A DNA stretch of 35,202 nucleotides from Pseudomonadota bacterium (GCA_021324655.1 JAJPIP010000007.1:1-35202); one strand, 5' to 3'; counted from the stretch's first letter, positions 1 through 9,116 are shown. Translations and numbers: made by a program. Notes: generated from the sequence alone by a model not told the origin.

Positions 1-1
1 G

Positions 2-592
2 AGCCTCCGGCTGAAGAGCGCCAATGCCACCGTCGCCAACCTGAAGTGGACACGGCCCGCCTATGCAGCGCGGCTGCGCCAGACCATGGGAGCAGAGGTC
101 GACTACTCCCGGTACCCCGCCGAGGACTTTGCCCGGGGGACGCTGGTTCTGGAGGACAGCCGCGGCGAAGAGCTCATCATCGAGGCGTCGACCTCGTGGG
201 CCTATGTCGGTCCCGGTCTCCGTATCCAGATCGAGCTACTCGGGCCCGAATATGCAATGGAGATCAATACCCTGAACACCGATCTCAAGGTGTTCTTCTC
301 CCGGCAGATCCAGGGAAGCGCCGGAGAAGACCTGGTGGAGAAGCAGAACGCCGAACAGGGACTGATGCCGGTGCTGGAAGACGAGGCGGCGATCTACGGC
401 TACACGCTGGAGGACCGACACATGGTGGAGAGCTTCCTGCGTGGCGAGACGCCTCTGGAGACCTTTGAGGACGGTGTGGCCGTCGTGGAGATGCTGATGG
501 CGCTCTACCGCTCTGCTGAAGCCGGTCGCACGGTCACTCTCCCCGACGAGACGCTCGAGACGTATATCCCCGCCGTGGCTCGGCGGGGATAG
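2..592 (+). CDS. Gfo/Idh/MocA family oxidoreductase, C-terminal part
   Basis: This reading frame is open from base 2, so the gene starts upstream and only about the last 196 residues are present. The segment looks like the C-terminal substrate-binding domain of Gfo/Idh/MocA NAD(P)-dependent sugar dehydrogenases: alternating beta strands (GTLVLEDSRGEELIIEASTSW, then a glycine-containing turn and RIQIELLGPEYAMEIN) and the closing helix ending in VVEMLMALYRSAEAGRTVTLP, which is typical of the family end. The NAD-binding Rossmann half lies outside the window, so substrate and cofactor cannot be judged. Such enzymes oxidise sugars, inositols or sugar derivatives in the cytoplasm and often sit in carbohydrate loci like the one at 10.5-26 kb. 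An 8-bp GC hairpin overlaps the stop codon. Internal ATGs exist at 86 and elsewhere, but the upstream open frame argues against a real start there. Confidence 0.85.
   Translation, partial: SLRLKSANATVANLKWTRPAYAARLRQTMGAEVDYSRYPAEDFARGTLVLEDSRGEELIIEASTSWAYVGPGLRIQIELLGPEYAMEINTLNTDLKVFFSRQIQGSAGEDLVEKQNAEQGLMPVLEDEAAIYGYTLEDRHMVESFLRGETPLETFEDGVAVVEMLMALYRSAEAGRTVTLPDETLETYIPAVARRG
568..588 (+). terminator. GC hairpin at the end of the oxidoreductase gene
   Basis: CCCCGCCG (568-575) and CGGCGGGG (581-588) form a perfect 8-bp stem with a 5-nt loop, ending just before the TAG stop at 590. No T-tract follows, so it may be a weak or Rho-assisted terminator, or only a consequence of high GC. Confidence 0.3.
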
Positions 593-743
593 GGCTGGGG
601 GCATCGAGGCTGGATAGAATCGCGCGAGCCCATCATCGGTGTCGTGACTGCAGCCGGTATGATGCCCTCCGCGCAACGAGAGAGACGGAACTGGAGTCGC
701 TACCTGGCAGGTTGGTGATGACTGCGTCTCTGGTCTCCAAACA

Positions 744-772
744 TTGACTGACTGTATAGCGAGGCGTACACT
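744..772 (+). promoter_or_regulatory. Promoter of the cyclase/AAA/TPR gene (leaderless)
   Basis: TTGACT (744-749), a 17-bp spacer and TACACT (767-772) match the sigma-70-type consensus. The ATG follows only 6 nt after the -10 hexamer and no Shine-Dalgarno sequence is present, so transcription should begin at or next to the start codon. Confidence 0.7.
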
Positions 773-778
773 ACCGTT

Positions 779-3700
779 ATGTCTTTCCCCACCGATCACG
801 ATCCGTTCATGACGGAAGAGATCGCCGTTGGGCCGGATGTCGAGGGACGGGTCCGCACCTTCCTCTTCGCCGACGTACGCGGGTACACGCAGTTCACGGT
901 GGAGTACGGCGACGCGGCAGCCGCCCGACTCATCGAGCGCTTCGTGGATATCGTGCGCAACGTCGTCGCGCGACGTCGCGGGACCGTTCTCGAGGTGCGA
1001 GGAGATGAAATCCTGGCCTTCTTCGAGTCCTCCCGACAGGCGCTGCTGGCGGCCGCTGAAATTCAGGGCCGGCTCGCCGAGACTGGACAGGACAACCCGG
1101 CGCAGCGGATCAAGGTCGGCATCGGCCTCGATGCCGGCGAAGCCATCCCGGTTGAGGGAGGATATCGTGGCGCGGCCCTGAATCTGGCATCCCGCCTCTG
1201 TAGTCTGGCTGGGGCCGGCGAGGTTCTGGCATCGGAGACGGTAGCGCATCTCGCCCGCAAAGTGGATGGCCTCACCTACGAGGAGCGTGGACGCACTCAG
1301 CTCAAAGGATTCGCCGATCCGGTGATGGTGATGCAGGTCTTGCCGGAACTGGAGGAACAGACCGCCGACCCGGGCAGTCCGGCCGACGCGGACGAACCGG
1401 TTCAAGCCCCATTACCTATCGGTCGTTTCCTCGGTGCTCTCCCCGACGGCTCGCTGGTTGCGCGCGAAGACGAGATGCGGCGATTGCTTCGGATAGTAGA
1501 CGATGTCGTGGCGGGAAAGGGCCGCACGGTTTTTCTCTCCGGTGAGCCGGGTGCAGGCAAGACCCGCCTGGCGCAGGAAATCTCCCTGAACGTGCGCAAC
1601 CGGAACTTCTTCATCGCTGCCGGCCGCTGCTATGAACAGGAAAGCGCCGTCCCGTACTATCCCTTCCTCGACGCCATGGCAGCTGCCTATGCCCAGCTTC
1701 CGTCACCCATTCGGCGGGACGCAGGGCGCCGCTGGCCGTATCTGGGCGTGCTCTTGCCGGATGAAATCGACGTTCCGAGTGGGGCAGGAGACCGTGACGA
1801 GCAGCGCGTCCTGCGCACGGCAACCAGCTTCCTGGAAGCGATTGCACACCTCCGTCCGGTGGCTCTCCTCATCGACGACGTGCACTGGGCCGACGCCGCC
1901 AGCCTCAAGCTGCTGCAGCATCTCGCTCGACACACACGCAATCTGCCCGTACTCATCCTGGGTACCTATCGGGACACGGAGTTGGGCTCGCAGAACCTTC
2001 TGGAGAGTGCGCTGAGAGATCTCAATCGAGAAGGCCTGATGGAGCGGCTGGCGGTGCGGCGTCTTCCTCCGGAAGGAACGGTTGCCCTCGCCGCCGATGC
2101 CATCGGCCGCGAGAGCCTATCACCTGAATTCACGGAGCTCCTGCACGAGAGGACCGAAGGGAATCCGTACTTCATCCAGCAGGTGGTGCGCATGCTCATG
2201 GAGCGCGGGGACATTTACCGCCAGGATGGCGAGTGGACACGCCGCGCCATTGAGGAGATCGAGGTGCCGGAGAGCATCCGAAGCGTGGTGGACCAGCGCA
2301 TCGGCGGCTTGAGTACACCCGCGCAGGAGATCCTGCACGAGGCGAGTGTGCTGGGACAGAGCTTCCGGTTTGACGACCTCGAGGCGATGACGGAACGTCC
2401 AGAGGACGAACTGGATGGAGCTCTGGAGGAAGCCGATGAAGCCGGCCTCACGACGTCAAACGACGGAGAGCTCTACCGGTTCGACCACGCCCTGACGCGC
2501 CAGATTCTGTACGAATCGCTGTCACCGCGCCGGCGGCGGCGTCTCCATCTGGCTGCCGGGACAGCCCTGGAAAAAGCGCCGGAAAGGGAGAGGTCGCACC
2601 GCGTGCCGGAGCTTGCCTGGCACTTCCTCCACGCCGACGACGCGGAACGGGCGATTCGCTATGCCATCGAAGCCGGAGACCAGGCGGAGGCGGTGTTCGC
2701 GCACGGCGATGCGGAGCGGCAGTATCGCACTGCCCTGGAGCTCATCGTGGAGGAGGAGCAGACGGGGCAGCTTCACGCCGAGGTGTTGCTCAAGCTGGGA
2801 CGGGCGATTCGCCGCGGCGGCCGCTACGGCGAAGCGCTGCTGATCCTGGAGCGAGCCGCGGACGCGTTCGTCGCCCTGGCGGATCGCGAGGGCGAGGTGG
2901 ACGTGCTGGCGGAGATCGGCCGGGCCCATGCGGGACGCGGTACCGCCGACGAAGGAATCGACCGGGTGCGCCCGCTGCTGCGAGACCTCGAGCAATCCGG
3001 CCTCGAGACGGTACCAGCGCGCTGCACGGCCGCTCTGTACAGCGCGCTGGCGGCTCTCTACTTCGCCGGCGGACAGTGGCTGGATCTGGTCGCGGCGGCG
3101 GACGACGCGGCGCGTCTGGCAGCGGAGTCCGGCGACGATCGCCTGCTGGCCGAGGCGGAAAAGGAGCGCGGCCGCGCCCTCGCCCTGGTCGGCCGCGAGG
3201 CGGAAGCCGAGACAGCGGTCAGGACCGCGGCAGGGCTGGCCGAGAAACTCGGCTACCTCTCGGCACTGCAGGGAGCGTTCAACACCCTGGGTTACCTTCA
3301 GCGCCGGGCCGGCGAACTCCAGTCCGCCATTGCGTCATACCGCCGCGCGCTCGACGCCGCGGAACGACTCGGCGATCCCAGCATCATCGCCTTCGCCCGG
3401 TCCGTGCTGGGCCGTGCTCTCGTGGAGAGCGGCGAGTGGGAGGAGGCAGAGACACAATTCCGGGCCGGCCTCGCGGCTGCGGAGTCAGGCGGCGTCTCCT
3501 GGTACGCCACCTATCCCACGGGAGGGCTCGGCGTGCTGGATCTGCTTCGTGGGGAGCGTGAGCGCGGCATGCGCCTGCTACATGAAGCTCTGGAACTGGC
3601 CCAGCGCAATGAGGACGTCCAGGGACAGCTCTTTCACCACTACCTTGCCCAGCAAGAAGTGCTGGACGGCCGGCCGGAGGACGCGATCGCCCGTCTCCAG

Positions 3701-4129
3701 GGAATCGGGGAGAGGACGCGGAGCGCCGGTCGCGAGATCCACCACTGGGCGCTGGCCTGGGCCCACCTGGAGGCGGGAAATCTGCAGGAAGCAGCGGAAC
3801 TGGCGGGTGAGGCAGGTGAGCACGTCCTCTACGAAGGGCGCATCGAGATGCCGGACATGCGGCGCATCTCGGCGATGATCGCGGTCCGGCAAGGACATGA
3901 GCATGCCGCCGCCGGCCATCTGGAGGAAGGACTGGACCTGGCGCGCAGCATCGGCATGCCGTATCAGGAAGCGTTGCTCCTGCTCGAATACGGGCGGCTG
4001 CAGCGGGGATTCGGGAACCGCGAAGCCGCGCAGGAAGCGCTCAGCAATGCGGCAGCTATCTTCCAGCGCCTGAATGCCCGTCCTTACATTGAGCGATGCA
4101 ACGCGGAGTTGCAGACCGTCACGCGCTAG
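779..4129 (+). CDS. Class III nucleotide cyclase-AAA ATPase-TPR signalling protein
   Basis: A 1116-residue multidomain protein. Residues about 25-190 are a class III adenylate/guanylate cyclase domain: metal-binding Asp32 (FADVRGYT) and Asp76 (RGDEI), and the transition-state pair Asn135/Arg139 (NLASR). The residue that is Lys in adenylate cyclases, four before the second Asp, is Glu72, and the partner position before the N-R motif is Gly128. Nucleotide choice is therefore uncertain and could be GTP, or the domain may be inactive. Residues about 228-520 are an AAA_16-type ATPase with Walker A GEPGAGKT (near 255) and a Walker B-like LLIDDVHWAD (near 362). From about 610 to the end the protein is helical with TPR-like repeats (for example LGYLQRRAGELQSAIASYRRAL). 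The architecture resembles large cyclase/ATPase/TPR regulators of Actinobacteria and Chloroflexota, but no output HTH is present. The start is fixed by the leaderless promoter. Its stop overlaps the stop of the convergent NRPS gene. Confidence 0.9.
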   Translation: MSFPTDHDPFMTEEIAVGPDVEGRVRTFLFADVRGYTQFTVEYGDAAAARLIERFVDIVRNVVARRRGTVLEVRGDEILAFFESSRQALLAAAEIQGRLAETGQDNPAQRIKVGIGLDAGEAIPVEGGYRGAALNLASRLCSLAGAGEVLASETVAHLARKVDGLTYEERGRTQLKGFADPVMVMQVLPELEEQTADPGSPADADEPVQAPLPIGRFLGALPDGSLVAREDEMRRLLRIVDDVVAGKGRTVFLSGEPGAGKTRLAQEISLNVRNRNFFIAAGRCYEQESAVPYYPFLDAMAAAYAQLPSPIRRDAGRRWPYLGVLLPDEIDVPSGAGDRDEQRVLRTATSFLEAIAHLRPVALLIDDVHWADAASLKLLQHLARHTRNLPVLILGTYRDTELGSQNLLESALRDLNREGLMERLAVRRLPPEGTVALAADAIGRESLSPEFTELLHERTEGNPYFIQQVVRMLMERGDIYRQDGEWTRRAIEEIEVPESIRSVVDQRIGGLSTPAQEILHEASVLGQSFRFDDLEAMTERPEDELDGALEEADEAGLTTSNDGELYRFDHALTRQILYESLSPRRRRRLHLAAGTALEKAPERERSHRVPELAWHFLHADDAERAIRYAIEAGDQAEAVFAHGDAERQYRTALELIVEEEQTGQLHAEVLLKLGRAIRRGGRYGEALLILERAADAFVALADREGEVDVLAEIGRAHAGRGTADEGIDRVRPLLRDLEQSGLETVPARCTAALYSALAALYFAGGQWLDLVAAADDAARLAAESGDDRLLAEAEKERGRALALVGREAEAETAVRTAAGLAEKLGYLSALQGAFNTLGYLQRRAGELQSAIASYRRALDAAERLGDPSIIAFARSVLGRALVESGEWEEAETQFRAGLAAAESGGVSWYATYPTGGLGVLDLLRGERERGMRLLHEALELAQRNEDVQGQLFHHYLAQQEVLDGRPEDAIARLQGIGERTRSAGREIHHWALAWAHLEAGNLQEAAELAGEAGEHVLYEGRIEMPDMRRISAMIAVRQGHEHAAAGHLEEGLDLARSIGMPYQEALLLLEYGRLQRGFGNREAAQEALSNAAAIFQRLNARPYIERCNAELQTVTR

Positions 4130-7100
4130 CCGGCCACCTCTATCTGATCTCCGGTTTCCCTGCTCCGGATGCCATGCAGGATGGCCTCCAGAGCCAGGGC
4201 TGTGGAGATGACATGGGGATGGCGTAGCAGGGACATGTGATCGCCGGGAATCGGGTGCACGGTCACCGTATCAACGACGTTGTCCCATCCGCCGGTGGAA
4301 CGGTCGAGGCTATCCATCGTCAGGAGATAAGCGTGGCCCGCATATCTCTTCGGGCGGTAACGCAGGCCGGCAAGGAGACCCACGTACAGGGCGCGTATCA
4401 TCTGCCGCATGGTGGGAGGATGATGCAGAAGCAATCGGGAGCCGGTGGGAGCGAGGCTTTCGACTACGGTGCGACTCAGCCCCGAAGGGAGCGAGCCGGG
4501 CCGCACCCGAGTTTCCGGCGCTATACCCACGACCGCGCCACGGAGGCGGCTGTAGTCACGCGCATACGGGATCAACCCCGGAAGCGCGGAGCCCAGCAGG
4601 AAGTTCGCGGCCCGTATCGCGGCGTCGCGCCGACCGCGGCTCGGGGCCGGCGTATCGAGAACGATGAGAGCGCTCAGATCCTCACCATCGCTCTGGAGCT
4701 GCCGGGCCATCTCGTAGGCGGCCAATCCGCCGAATGACCAGCCGCCAAGGTAGTAGGGTCCGTGCGGCTGGACGCGGCGCACGGCCTGCAGGTAGTACGC
4801 GGCCAGAGATTCCACCGTTGGGTTCCGGCTGCTGAGCCATGCTCCCGGCTGCAAGCCATAAAGAGGCTGCGCCGGATCGAGGTGACGGGCCAGTTCGTAG
4901 TACGGGAAAACGGTGCCGAGGACGGGCGCGGCGCAGAAGAACGGCGGCCGTGAACCGAGGGGACGAATCGGCACCAGCGGACCATTGTGCAATGATGGCC
5001 CACTCCGCAACCGGCCGGCGAGCGCACGAAGGGTCGGGGCGTCGAAGACGTCGCACGGCTCGAGCTCAACGCCGAAGTGCACGGCGATTTGCTCCAGCAA
5101 TTCCACAGTCAGCAGTGAGTCACCGCCCAGAGCAAAGAAGTCGGCGGCGAGATGGCTCACGTCTTTGCCGAGCAGATCGGACCAGATGAGCGCCAGGATC
5201 TCCTCCACATCATCCGCAGGGCCGGGTAGTGACCCGGCCGGCGGAAGCTCCGCGAGGGCTACCCGATCGACCTTGCCGTTGGGCGTGAGCGGCAGAGCCG
5301 GCAGTTCGACATACTCGGTCGGGCACATCGCCGCCGGCAGCGTCCCGCTCACCTCCTCCTTCAGAGCTGCCAGGTCCAGGTCGTCTCCCTCGCGCACCAC
5401 CACGTACGCGGCGAGCGACGACCCCGCAGGCCGCTCAGGGGTAACGACGGCGGCTGCAGCGACAGCGGGATTGCGGCAGATAACCGCTTCGACTTCTCCC
5501 GGCTCGACCCGCACACCGCGGATCTGCACCTGATCGTCGGCGCGCCCGAGAAAGACGAGCCGGCCGTCGGGGAGACGGCGCGCGAGATCACCCGTGCGGT
5601 ACAGACGGTCCCCCGACCGCTCCGGGTGAGACACGAAGCGCTCACGTGTCAGGCCGGATTGATTCACGTAGCCAAGGGCAACGCCGGCACCGCCGATATA
5701 GATCTCACCGCGGGTACCGGTGGCGACAGGACGGCGGCCGGCGTCGAGGAGGTACACCTCGACGTTGTCGATGGGGCGGCCGATGGTGACGCCGGCGGCA
5801 TCCAGCGGCGAGACGAGACCCGACGTCGCCACCACCGCGCACTCGGCTGGACCGTAGTTATTGACGACGTCGAACGTGAGGCCCGACGGAGGAGGACAGT
5901 GGAGGACGTCGCCGCCGACGAGCATGGCACGCAGCCGGGTCTCGGGCCACGGCAGCACAAGCATCCGCTCGGCCAGCGGCGTCGGCAGGAAAGCCACGGT
6001 GATGCCCTCGGCGCGCAGCCATGCCTGCACCCGCCGAGGGTCCGCACGCATCCCATCGGGAACGACGTGGAGGGATGCGCCCGCCGCCAGATAGGGCCAG
6101 ATCTCCCAGACGGCGGCGTCAAAGGCCGGGGAGGCGAATTGACTCGCCCGGTCCGACGGCGAGACCGCGAAAGTGCGATTGTGCCAGGCGATCAGGTTGG
6201 TGACGGAGCGCTGCGCGATGGCTACACCTTTCGGTGCCCCGGTACTGCCCGAGGTGTAGACGATGTAGGCCGGCGAGTCAGGCCGCGTTCCGGCAGTGAC
6301 GTTCTCGTCGCTCCCCGCATCTCTTGCCTTCGTTATGTCGACGATGGGAAGCGCATCGGGAATGACGCTGCCTTGCCCGGCAGCAATCAGGGCAACGCGA
6401 GCATCGGAGTCGCGCAGCATGAATGCAATCCGCTCCGGTGGATGAACCGGATCGATCAGCAGCCAGGTCGCGCCGGCCTTGGCAATCGCCAGCACGCCGA
6501 TCACCATCTCCGGCGACCGCACGACCGCCAGCCCCACCACGGCGCCCGGTCCCGCGCCCGCGTCTCGGAGCTGCCGCGCCAGACCGTTTGCCCGGCGGTT
6601 GAGCTCGCCGTAGGTCATGTTGCCGACAGCAGGCGCCTGGGGCGCGCGGGCGGCCTGCGCCTCGAAGAGTTCGTGGGGGAGCCGATACGGCGGCAACCCC
6701 ATCGACGCTCGACTCTCGGAAACCGCCCTCGTATCATCCGCCTGGATGGACCCGGGCCGGCGGGAGCGCGACTCAGGACAGTGCGCCAGGGAGGACAACA
6801 CGGACTGTAGCTGCTGCGACAGGAAAAGCACATCACGCTCCGCGATGGCAGCACGGTGATAGATGAAACGAAGCGAGAGATCGGGGGCACGACGCACCGC
6901 CAGGTTGAGGGGGAAGTTGGAATCCTGCACGATGAGAGGACGCTCAACGTCAAGAACCCCCACTCGACCGGCGAGCCGATCGATGGCGGCGTTATCGAAG
7001 GACAACAGACTCTCGAAGAGGGGGATCTCGGGCGGGATGTTACCCCAGCGGCGGACGTCGGCGAGCGACGCATAGGCATACTGCCGGATATCGTGCAGCG

Positions 7101-8046
7101 AGGACTGCAGCTCAGCGGCGAGCGCCGCGGCGCTTAGTCCCAGGTGGCGACGCATGCGCACCGGCACCGAATTGACCGTTAGTCCAACCAGCGAGGGTGG
7201 AAGATGCGGCGCACCCACCGTCAGACCGAAGAGGATATCATCCGCACCGGTCACCCGGCCCAGCGCGATGCCCCAGGCGGCGGTGATGACGTTATTGAGG
7301 GTCGCCCCGGACCCGTGGGCAATCCGGCGAAGGGCAGGCACCACACCATCGGGAACCGTCGCCTCCAGCTCAACCGGCTCGCCCCACCCTCCTGGCGGGC
7401 CGGGAGTCTGGCTCGAGAGGGCGCCCGATCGCTCGATTCGTGCCAGGTACTGCCGCCAGAAGCATTCTGCCTGCACCGTGTTCTGGCCGCGGATTCGGTC
7501 GATGAACTCCCGAAAGGGTGCGGGCGGAGGAAGATTGGCGGGCGTTCCTTCGTGCATCTCCGTGTACAGGGCGTAGACCTCGCGGAGGACGATGGCCAGC
7601 GATCTCCCGTCGACGATGGCGTGGTGCGCGGTCCAGACGACGTGATGCTCGCCGGGACCCAGGCGAATGAGCGCGATCCGCATGAGCGGGGCATACTCCA
7701 GATCGAAGTTCCGGGCGCGGTTCTCATAGAGGAAGGATGCCAGCTGTTTTGGTGAGGACGGATGGGACGACCAGTCCTCGAACGCGACGTCGAGAGCGGC
7801 GTCGGGATGAACCACCTGGAGCGGCTCCTGTCCGCGCGGCCAGGCGAAGGAGGTGCGAAGGATCGGATGGCGCGCCACCACCCGCCGCCACGCCTCCGCG
7901 AAAGCGTTGACGTCGAGATTGCCGCGGATGCGCCAGTGGGCTTGTGCGCAATAGACATGCGGATCGGCGGCGTAGCGGGAGTGAAAGAGCATTCCCCGCT
8001 GCAGGGGAGACACGGAGTAGCTCTCAGCCACCGGCGGGTCGGTCAC
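4126..8046 (-). CDS. Single-module NRPS (C-A-T-TE), predicted to activate leucine
   Basis: From a GTG at 8046 this encodes 1306 residues. Condensation domain: residues about 8-430, with SPLQRGMLFH and the catalytic motif HHAIVDG (141-147). Adenylation domain: about 470-950, with TSGSTG (near 600), FDAAVWEIW, NNYGPAE (near 730), YRTGDL, GRADDQVQIRG and NGKVDR. Residues aligned by eye to the GrsA pocket give D-A-W-F-L-G-N-V-V-K, the published Leu code. Carrier domain: Ser in GGDSL (near 976). Thioesterase: GWSFGG (near 1104), Asp in VLDTPAP and His in GDHMSLL. The upstream open frame (to 8385) is antisense-free but low-quality and overlaps the patatin gene. GTG at 8046 gives a 4-bp GTGA overlap with the patatin stop, implying translational coupling. 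No second module or MbtH protein is visible, so the product may be an acyl- or aminoacyl-leucine or a leucine ester. The C-domain donor is unknown. Confidence 0.9.
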   Translation of the reverse strand: MTDPPVAESYSVSPLQRGMLFHSRYAADPHVYCAQAHWRIRGNLDVNAFAEAWRRVVARHPILRTSFAWPRGQEPLQVVHPDAALDVAFEDWSSHPSSPKQLASFLYENRARNFDLEYAPLMRIALIRLGPGEHHVVWTAHHAIVDGRSLAIVLREVYALYTEMHEGTPANLPPPAPFREFIDRIRGQNTVQAECFWRQYLARIERSGALSSQTPGPPGGWGEPVELEATVPDGVVPALRRIAHGSGATLNNVITAAWGIALGRVTGADDILFGLTVGAPHLPPSLVGLTVNSVPVRMRRHLGLSAAALAAELQSSLHDIRQYAYASLADVRRWGNIPPEIPLFESLLSFDNAAIDRLAGRVGVLDVERPLIVQDSNFPLNLAVRRAPDLSLRFIYHRAAIAERDVLFLSQQLQSVLSSLAHCPESRSRRPGSIQADDTRAVSESRASMGLPPYRLPHELFEAQAARAPQAPAVGNMTYGELNRRANGLARQLRDAGAGPGAVVGLAVVRSPEMVIGVLAIAKAGATWLLIDPVHPPERIAFMLRDSDARVALIAAGQGSVIPDALPIVDITKARDAGSDENVTAGTRPDSPAYIVYTSGSTGAPKGVAIAQRSVTNLIAWHNRTFAVSPSDRASQFASPAFDAAVWEIWPYLAAGASLHVVPDGMRADPRRVQAWLRAEGITVAFLPTPLAERMLVLPWPETRLRAMLVGGDVLHCPPPSGLTFDVVNNYGPAECAVVATSGLVSPLDAAGVTIGRPIDNVEVYLLDAGRRPVATGTRGEIYIGGAGVALGYVNQSGLTRERFVSHPERSGDRLYRTGDLARRLPDGRLVFLGRADDQVQIRGVRVEPGEVEAVICRNPAVAAAAVVTPERPAGSSLAAYVVVREGDDLDLAALKEEVSGTLPAAMCPTEYVELPALPLTPNGKVDRVALAELPPAGSLPGPADDVEEILALIWSDLLGKDVSHLAADFFALGGDSLLTVELLEQIAVHFGVELEPCDVFDAPTLRALAGRLRSGPSLHNGPLVPIRPLGSRPPFFCAAPVLGTVFPYYELARHLDPAQPLYGLQPGAWLSSRNPTVESLAAYYLQAVRRVQPHGPYYLGGWSFGGLAAYEMARQLQSDGEDLSALIVLDTPAPSRGRRDAAIRAANFLLGSALPGLIPYARDYSRLRGAVVGIAPETRVRPGSLPSGLSRTVVESLAPTGSRLLLHHPPTMRQMIRALYVGLLAGLRYRPKRYAGHAYLLTMDSLDRSTGGWDNVVDTVTVHPIPGDHMSLLRHPHVISTALALEAILHGIRSRETGDQIEVAG

Positions 8047-9116
8047 GCGGTGCCCGTTGCAACGCCGGAGGAGGACGGCAGCCACGACGATCGGTCGATC
8101 CAGTTCAGAGCCTTGCCGAGGTGGTACGTGTCTCCCTCCACGACGGCCTTGCCCTGAGCATCCGCCAGTGGGTTGCTGAGCTCCGCTGCCACTTGACGCT
8201 CCCACTGATGCATGCGGGACCCGTGTGAGAGGCCCGTCCTTCCAACCGGAATCGTGGTATTCGGGTTGAGACGGAAATACTGATCCTCCCCCAGCAGCAG
8301 ACGGCACTGCTCGCTGATCTCCTCGCCTGCGCTCTCCATGGCCAGCTCCAGGAGTGCGCCGGGGAGATGCGGGCGGAGGAGCCACTGCGACCAGCCCCAG
8401 GCGGCATTCTTGACCGGGAGATAATGCGGCGATTGACCTTCGCCCACGGAGAAGAGGGCGATGTCCTCCAGGAAACGGCGTGCGTGGCGTCCCCGCCGGC
8501 TTGCCTCGAGACGCGCGCGGAGCACGCGGCTGAGCACGAGCATGCTTGGATCGTTGGCGAAGAGGCCGCCGTCGACGTAGCCCTGATAGATAGGCCAGAC
8601 GATGGGTGCCGCGCCCGAGCGGAGGGCAATATCGACCGCTGGAGTGTCGAGGAACTCGTTCTTCGCGCGATCGGCCGGTTCGTTGCTGAGGGCCCGGGGC
8701 TGCCAGCGCCGTCCGCCCGGCGTCCCCTGGCCGCCGTCGAGCTGGACTGCAGCGACCATAACCTTCCGCGGCAGCTCACCCAGGCGCTTGTTTCCCAGCG
8801 CACGAATCAACGCGGCGCGCAGCTCTGCATGGGAGTACATTGAGCGCACACCCAGCAGTCCGCCGATCAGGTGCCGGGCGCGCGGGGAAAGGATGGGCGT
8901 CTCGAGCCAGAAATCAATTGCGCTCTCCAATCCCACCACAGGGTCGGGCTCCGACGCGATGATGATGGCGGAGAAGCCGCCGGCGGAGGTGCCGGCGAGG
9001 AGATCGGCGGCCGCCAGGAACCCCGGCCGCGCCTTCTCGATGCGGCGCAGCAGCAGGAGAGACATAAGGACGGCGATGCCGCCCCCGTCGATCGACAGGA
9101 TCCGATGCTCCGGCAT
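8043..9116 (-). CDS. Patatin-like phospholipase
   Basis: A 357-residue patatin/cPLA2-fold lipid acyl hydrolase. The N-terminal nucleotide-free beta strand carries DGGG (oxyanion hole, residues about 10-13), the nucleophile elbow is GTSAGG (Ser near 45), and the catalytic Asp is in YVDGGLFAND (near 180). The glycine-rich loop continues as IAVLMS rather than the usual GxRG form. No signal peptide or membrane segment is seen, so it is probably cytoplasmic or peripheral. The ATG at 9116 is chosen because AGGAGG lies 4-5 nt upstream and the conserved patatin N-terminus begins there; the longer open frame to 9818 is antisense to the aldolase-like gene. It is the first gene of a two-gene operon with the NRPS (GTGA overlap) and has its own promoter at 9149-9177. 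A role in supplying or trimming an acyl group for the NRPS product is an inference. Confidence 0.9.
   Translation of the reverse strand: MPEHRILSIDGGGIAVLMSLLLLRRIEKARPGFLAAADLLAGTSAGGFSAIIIASEPDPVVGLESAIDFWLETPILSPRARHLIGGLLGVRSMYSHAELRAALIRALGNKRLGELPRKVMVAAVQLDGGQGTPGGRRWQPRALSNEPADRAKNEFLDTPAVDIALRSGAAPIVWPIYQGYVDGGLFANDPSMLVLSRVLRARLEASRRGRHARRFLEDIALFSVGEGQSPHYLPVKNAAWGWSQWLLRPHLPGALLELAMESAGEEISEQCRLLLGEDQYFRLNPNTTIPVGRTGLSHGSRMHQWERQVAAELSNPLADAQGKAVVEGDTYHLGKALNWIDRSSWLPSSSGVATGTA

Noticed and set aside
5626-6810. 394-codon open frame opposite the NRPS A domain
   Set aside because: Antisense to conserved adenylation motifs and with no known family features.
8047-8385. N-terminal extension of the NRPS frame
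   Set aside because: It lies over the patatin gene in another frame and has low-complexity Pro/Arg/Gly composition. The condensation domain begins at the GTG at 8046.
779-9116. Pycsar or CBASS-type defence (cyclase plus patatin)
   Set aside because: The cyclase is part of a large AAA/TPR regulator on the opposite strand with a 4-bp tail-to-tail overlap. The patatin is instead coupled to an NRPS and there is no CD-NTase or nucleotide-binding effector domain.
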